Part shown: one piece after another, positions 6,203 through 7,464 of the stretch | Layout of the letters: the number at the start of each line of letters is the position of its first letter | Numbering within the stretch: position 1 is the stretch's first letter | Origin: JAHJDR01 sp964609965 | GTDB lineage: Bacteria; UBA10199; JADGCS01 | DNA: 7,464 nucleotides | Assembly: GCA_964609965.1 (NCBI GenBank) | Contig: CAZSTS010000039.1 | Span: 1-7,464, forward strand | Direction of reading: 5' to 3' | Made by a program: the position numbers and the translations under genes | Notes under the pieces: model-generated | Seen by the model: the letters and a program-made list of their open reading frames with translations, nothing else | Told to the model about the DNA's origin: nothing | Databases searched by the model: none

Positions 6203-7226
6203 GTTGAGCGAGCATTTTCCTTTCTTCTTCATTTCTTTCAAGTCTTGCATGATCTATTAGCGCAACAACTTGAGGTATGGGCGTAACTTTTTTATTTGTC
6301 ACACCATGCATTCGTTCATAAAATCGCGCAGCCTTTTCTCTAGCAGCTCTTTTTTCTTGTGGTCTGAAAGCTCCTGCGGAGCGAAGGAGACTTTCTTGAG
6401 CGAGTTGAACGGCTTCGTCAAAATCAGAGATGCTTTGTTCTTCGTCAACATCCATTGTAAAACTACCGCCAATATAACTCATTCCTCTATAAGCTGAAGT
6501 GAAAAGAGAACATGATTGGTCAATGTTTCCGTTTGATGCGGCTTGAAGAGCTGATCTGATAAGTCCATGGCTGCCTTGAACAGAGGCTTCGCGGATTTCA
6601 TGAGGAATTTGATAGGCTTTTAGCCCTGCCCATTTTGCTCTTTGCATGGCATCAACAGCAAGTACTCCTTGTGTAGTTCGAATGGAATAAAGTTGGTTTC
6701 CACTAGTCATTCTTTCTAGTGGTGGAAAAGTGTTGTATTGATCTACAAAATCTAAATATTGAGCAAGGTGGGCTGCTTTTAATCCCAAAAGGTGGCCAGC
6801 ATGTGTAATTGTTCCTTCGGCAAAATATTGGCTTGCCCCTTCAAGAGCCCAATCCTCTGAAAGGTTATTAGCGGATACTATTTCTCGATCGACAAGGAAG
6901 GGCCGTGTTCTTTTTATGGTTCCATCTGCCCCATAAACAGGTCTATCTTCATAAATATTTCTTGAAAGAAGATCGATGCGCCCATCAGAAATATGAAGGG
7001 CCTTTTTTTGAGTCGTATCATATCGATTAAAATCACGGGTAATTAAATCAAATTGTTCAAGTGTGGTTGCTCTATTGGCCACAGCCCTATTGGGCTCATA
7101 AGGGATATCCATTTTAGCTAGTTCTTCTCTATAGGCTTGTGCATGCGTATAAGCAGGGGAGCAGCTTCCACATGGCTCTTCAGCACAAGGATTAACTCTT
7201 TGTTGTGTTGCGTTTGTTGTAACCAT
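6192..7226 (-). CDS. Unrecognised soluble protein with N-terminal Cys cluster
   Basis: The 344-residue product matches no family I know. It has no signal peptide or membrane segment. Near the N-terminus it carries CAEEPCGSC (Cys14, Cys19, Cys22), a C-x4-C-x2-C pattern that could bind a metal or form disulfides; the only other Cys is at 239. The middle (about 125-260) is rich in small residues and His, with AGHLLGLKAAHLAQY at 143-157. The C-terminal 55 residues are charged and probably helical (EKRAAREKAARFYERMHG). The start is ATG 7226, because GGAGGT lies 4 bases before it; the ATG at 7238 contains that Shine-Dalgarno and would add only four residues. It runs toward the deacetylase gene and their 3' ends overlap at 6192-6202. 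Codon use and composition are not clearly foreign. No function is assigned. Confidence 0.75.
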   Translation of the reverse strand: MVTTNATQQRVNPCAEEPCGSCSPAYTHAQAYREELAKMDIPYEPNRAVANRATTLEQFDLITRDFNRYDTTQKKALHISDGRIDLLSRNIYEDRPVYGADGTIKRTRPFLVDREIVSANNLSEDWALEGASQYFAEGTITHAGHLLGLKAAHLAQYLDFVDQYNTFPPLERMTSGNQLYSIRTTQGVLAVDAMQRAKWAGLKAYQIPHEIREASVQGSHGLIRSALQAASNGNIDQSCSLFTSAYRGMSYIGGSFTMDVDEEQSISDFDEAVQLAQESLLRSAGAFRPQEKRAAREKAARFYERMHGVTNKKVTPIPQVVALIDHARLERNEEERKMLAQLTH

Positions 7227-7230
7227 TGGC

Positions 7231-7236
7231 ACCTCC
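7231..7236 (-). promoter_or_regulatory. Ribosome binding site deciding the minus-strand start
   Basis: On the minus strand this reads GGAGGT, 4 bases before ATG 7226. It is the strongest Shine-Dalgarno in the window and lies inside the upstream ATG 7238 codon context, which argues for the inner start. Confidence 0.85.
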
Positions 7237-7239
7237 ATA

Positions 7240-7260
7240 CCGGATAACCCATAAATCCGG
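7240..7260 (-). promoter_or_regulatory. Leader hairpin before the minus-strand gene
   Basis: The six bases ccggat at 7240-7245 pair perfectly with atccgg at 7255-7260 over a nine-base loop. On the minus strand the hairpin ends 3 bases before the GGAGGT, so it could affect ribosome access. Whether it does is untested. Confidence 0.4.
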
Positions 7261-7304
7261 CTCTTGCCCTTTGTTTATGCAAGGTTGATGCCAAAAAGGT
7301 GTTA

Positions 7305-7310
7305 TTTATA
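7305..7310 (-). promoter_or_regulatory. Possible -10 of the minus-strand gene
   Basis: The minus strand reads TATAAA here in an AT-rich tract (7301-7320). The hexamer 17 bases upstream (aaaaca) is a poor -35. It is the best candidate in the leader, about 80 bases before the start codon, but weak. Confidence 0.25.
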
Positions 7311-7328
7311 TATACATGATATTACATT

Positions 7329-7464
7329 GTTTTACAGAGATTAACAGATTGTGACAGGGATTAACTGTGGGTTACAGACACCAACAACAGGGTAAATTGG
7401 TGACAGAATACGGCCTGAATCGGATACATAGGTTACAGTTTGAACCGGGAACATGGGTAACACT
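7329..7464. mobile_element. Terminal direct repeats, probable truncated IS end
   Basis: The run contains spaced copies of a 19-base unit: 7421-7439 (cggatacataggttacagt) and 7446-7464 (cgggaacatgggtaacact) agree at 14 of 19 positions, and 7389-7407 agrees at about 13 with the first. Shorter ggttacag- or gtgacag-like cores also occur at 7331, 7350 and 7371. Such clustered subrepeats are typical of transposase-binding ends; the reading on the minus strand (TGTTACCCATGT then CCGGTT) is reminiscent of IS481-like elements, by memory only. No transposase is inside the window, and the sequence stops in the last copy. Confidence 0.4.

Overview
The window looks like chromosomal sequence from an uncultured, probably Gram-negative bacterium with AT-leaning coding DNA. 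The SAM synthetase and the CPA1-type antiporter are typical bacterial proteins, but nothing here fixes the phylum. The gene order does not match an operon I recognise from a named organism.

Left edge (1-332): no convincing protein gene. It holds a GC-rich hairpin, a stretch of repeated gagcga-like motifs lying between two inverted pieces of a tRNA T arm, a 20-base piece identical in form to the 3' end of a bacterial initiator tRNA (with CCA), a second structured stem-loop, and a strong Rho-independent terminator for a plus-strand transcript that enters from the left.

Plus-strand block (333-6202): a small two-helix membrane protein of unknown function and a membrane-anchored alpha/beta hydrolase are 5 bases apart and probably co-transcribed. 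Then comes metK, preceded by a 115-base leader with two predicted hairpins, the second ending right beside the ribosome binding site. Between metK and the next gene is a mosaic of degenerate 7-base repeats around a REP-like palindrome. A CPA1-family sodium/proton antiporter follows and overlaps by ATGA with a large exported protein made of two diverged polysaccharide-deacetylase-like domains. These last two genes are probably translationally coupled.

Right edge (6192-7464): a minus-strand gene of unknown function, with a Cys-x4-Cys-x2-Cys cluster near its N-terminus, converges on the deacetylase gene and overlaps its 3' end by 11 bases. It has a near-perfect ribosome binding site and a small hairpin in its leader. 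Beyond it, the last ~135 bases contain spaced 19-base imperfect direct repeats that resemble the terminal transposase-binding repeats of an insertion sequence cut off by the window edge.

Functionally, the block combines methyl-donor synthesis (metK), cation/pH homeostasis (antiporter) and envelope or polysaccharide processing (two-domain deacetylase-like protein, anchored hydrolase). There is no defence island, CRISPR array or obvious biosynthetic cluster. The least ordinary items are the two-domain deacetylase-like fusion, the tRNA-derived left edge, the metK leader, the repeat mosaic after metK, and the unrecognised Cys-cluster protein.
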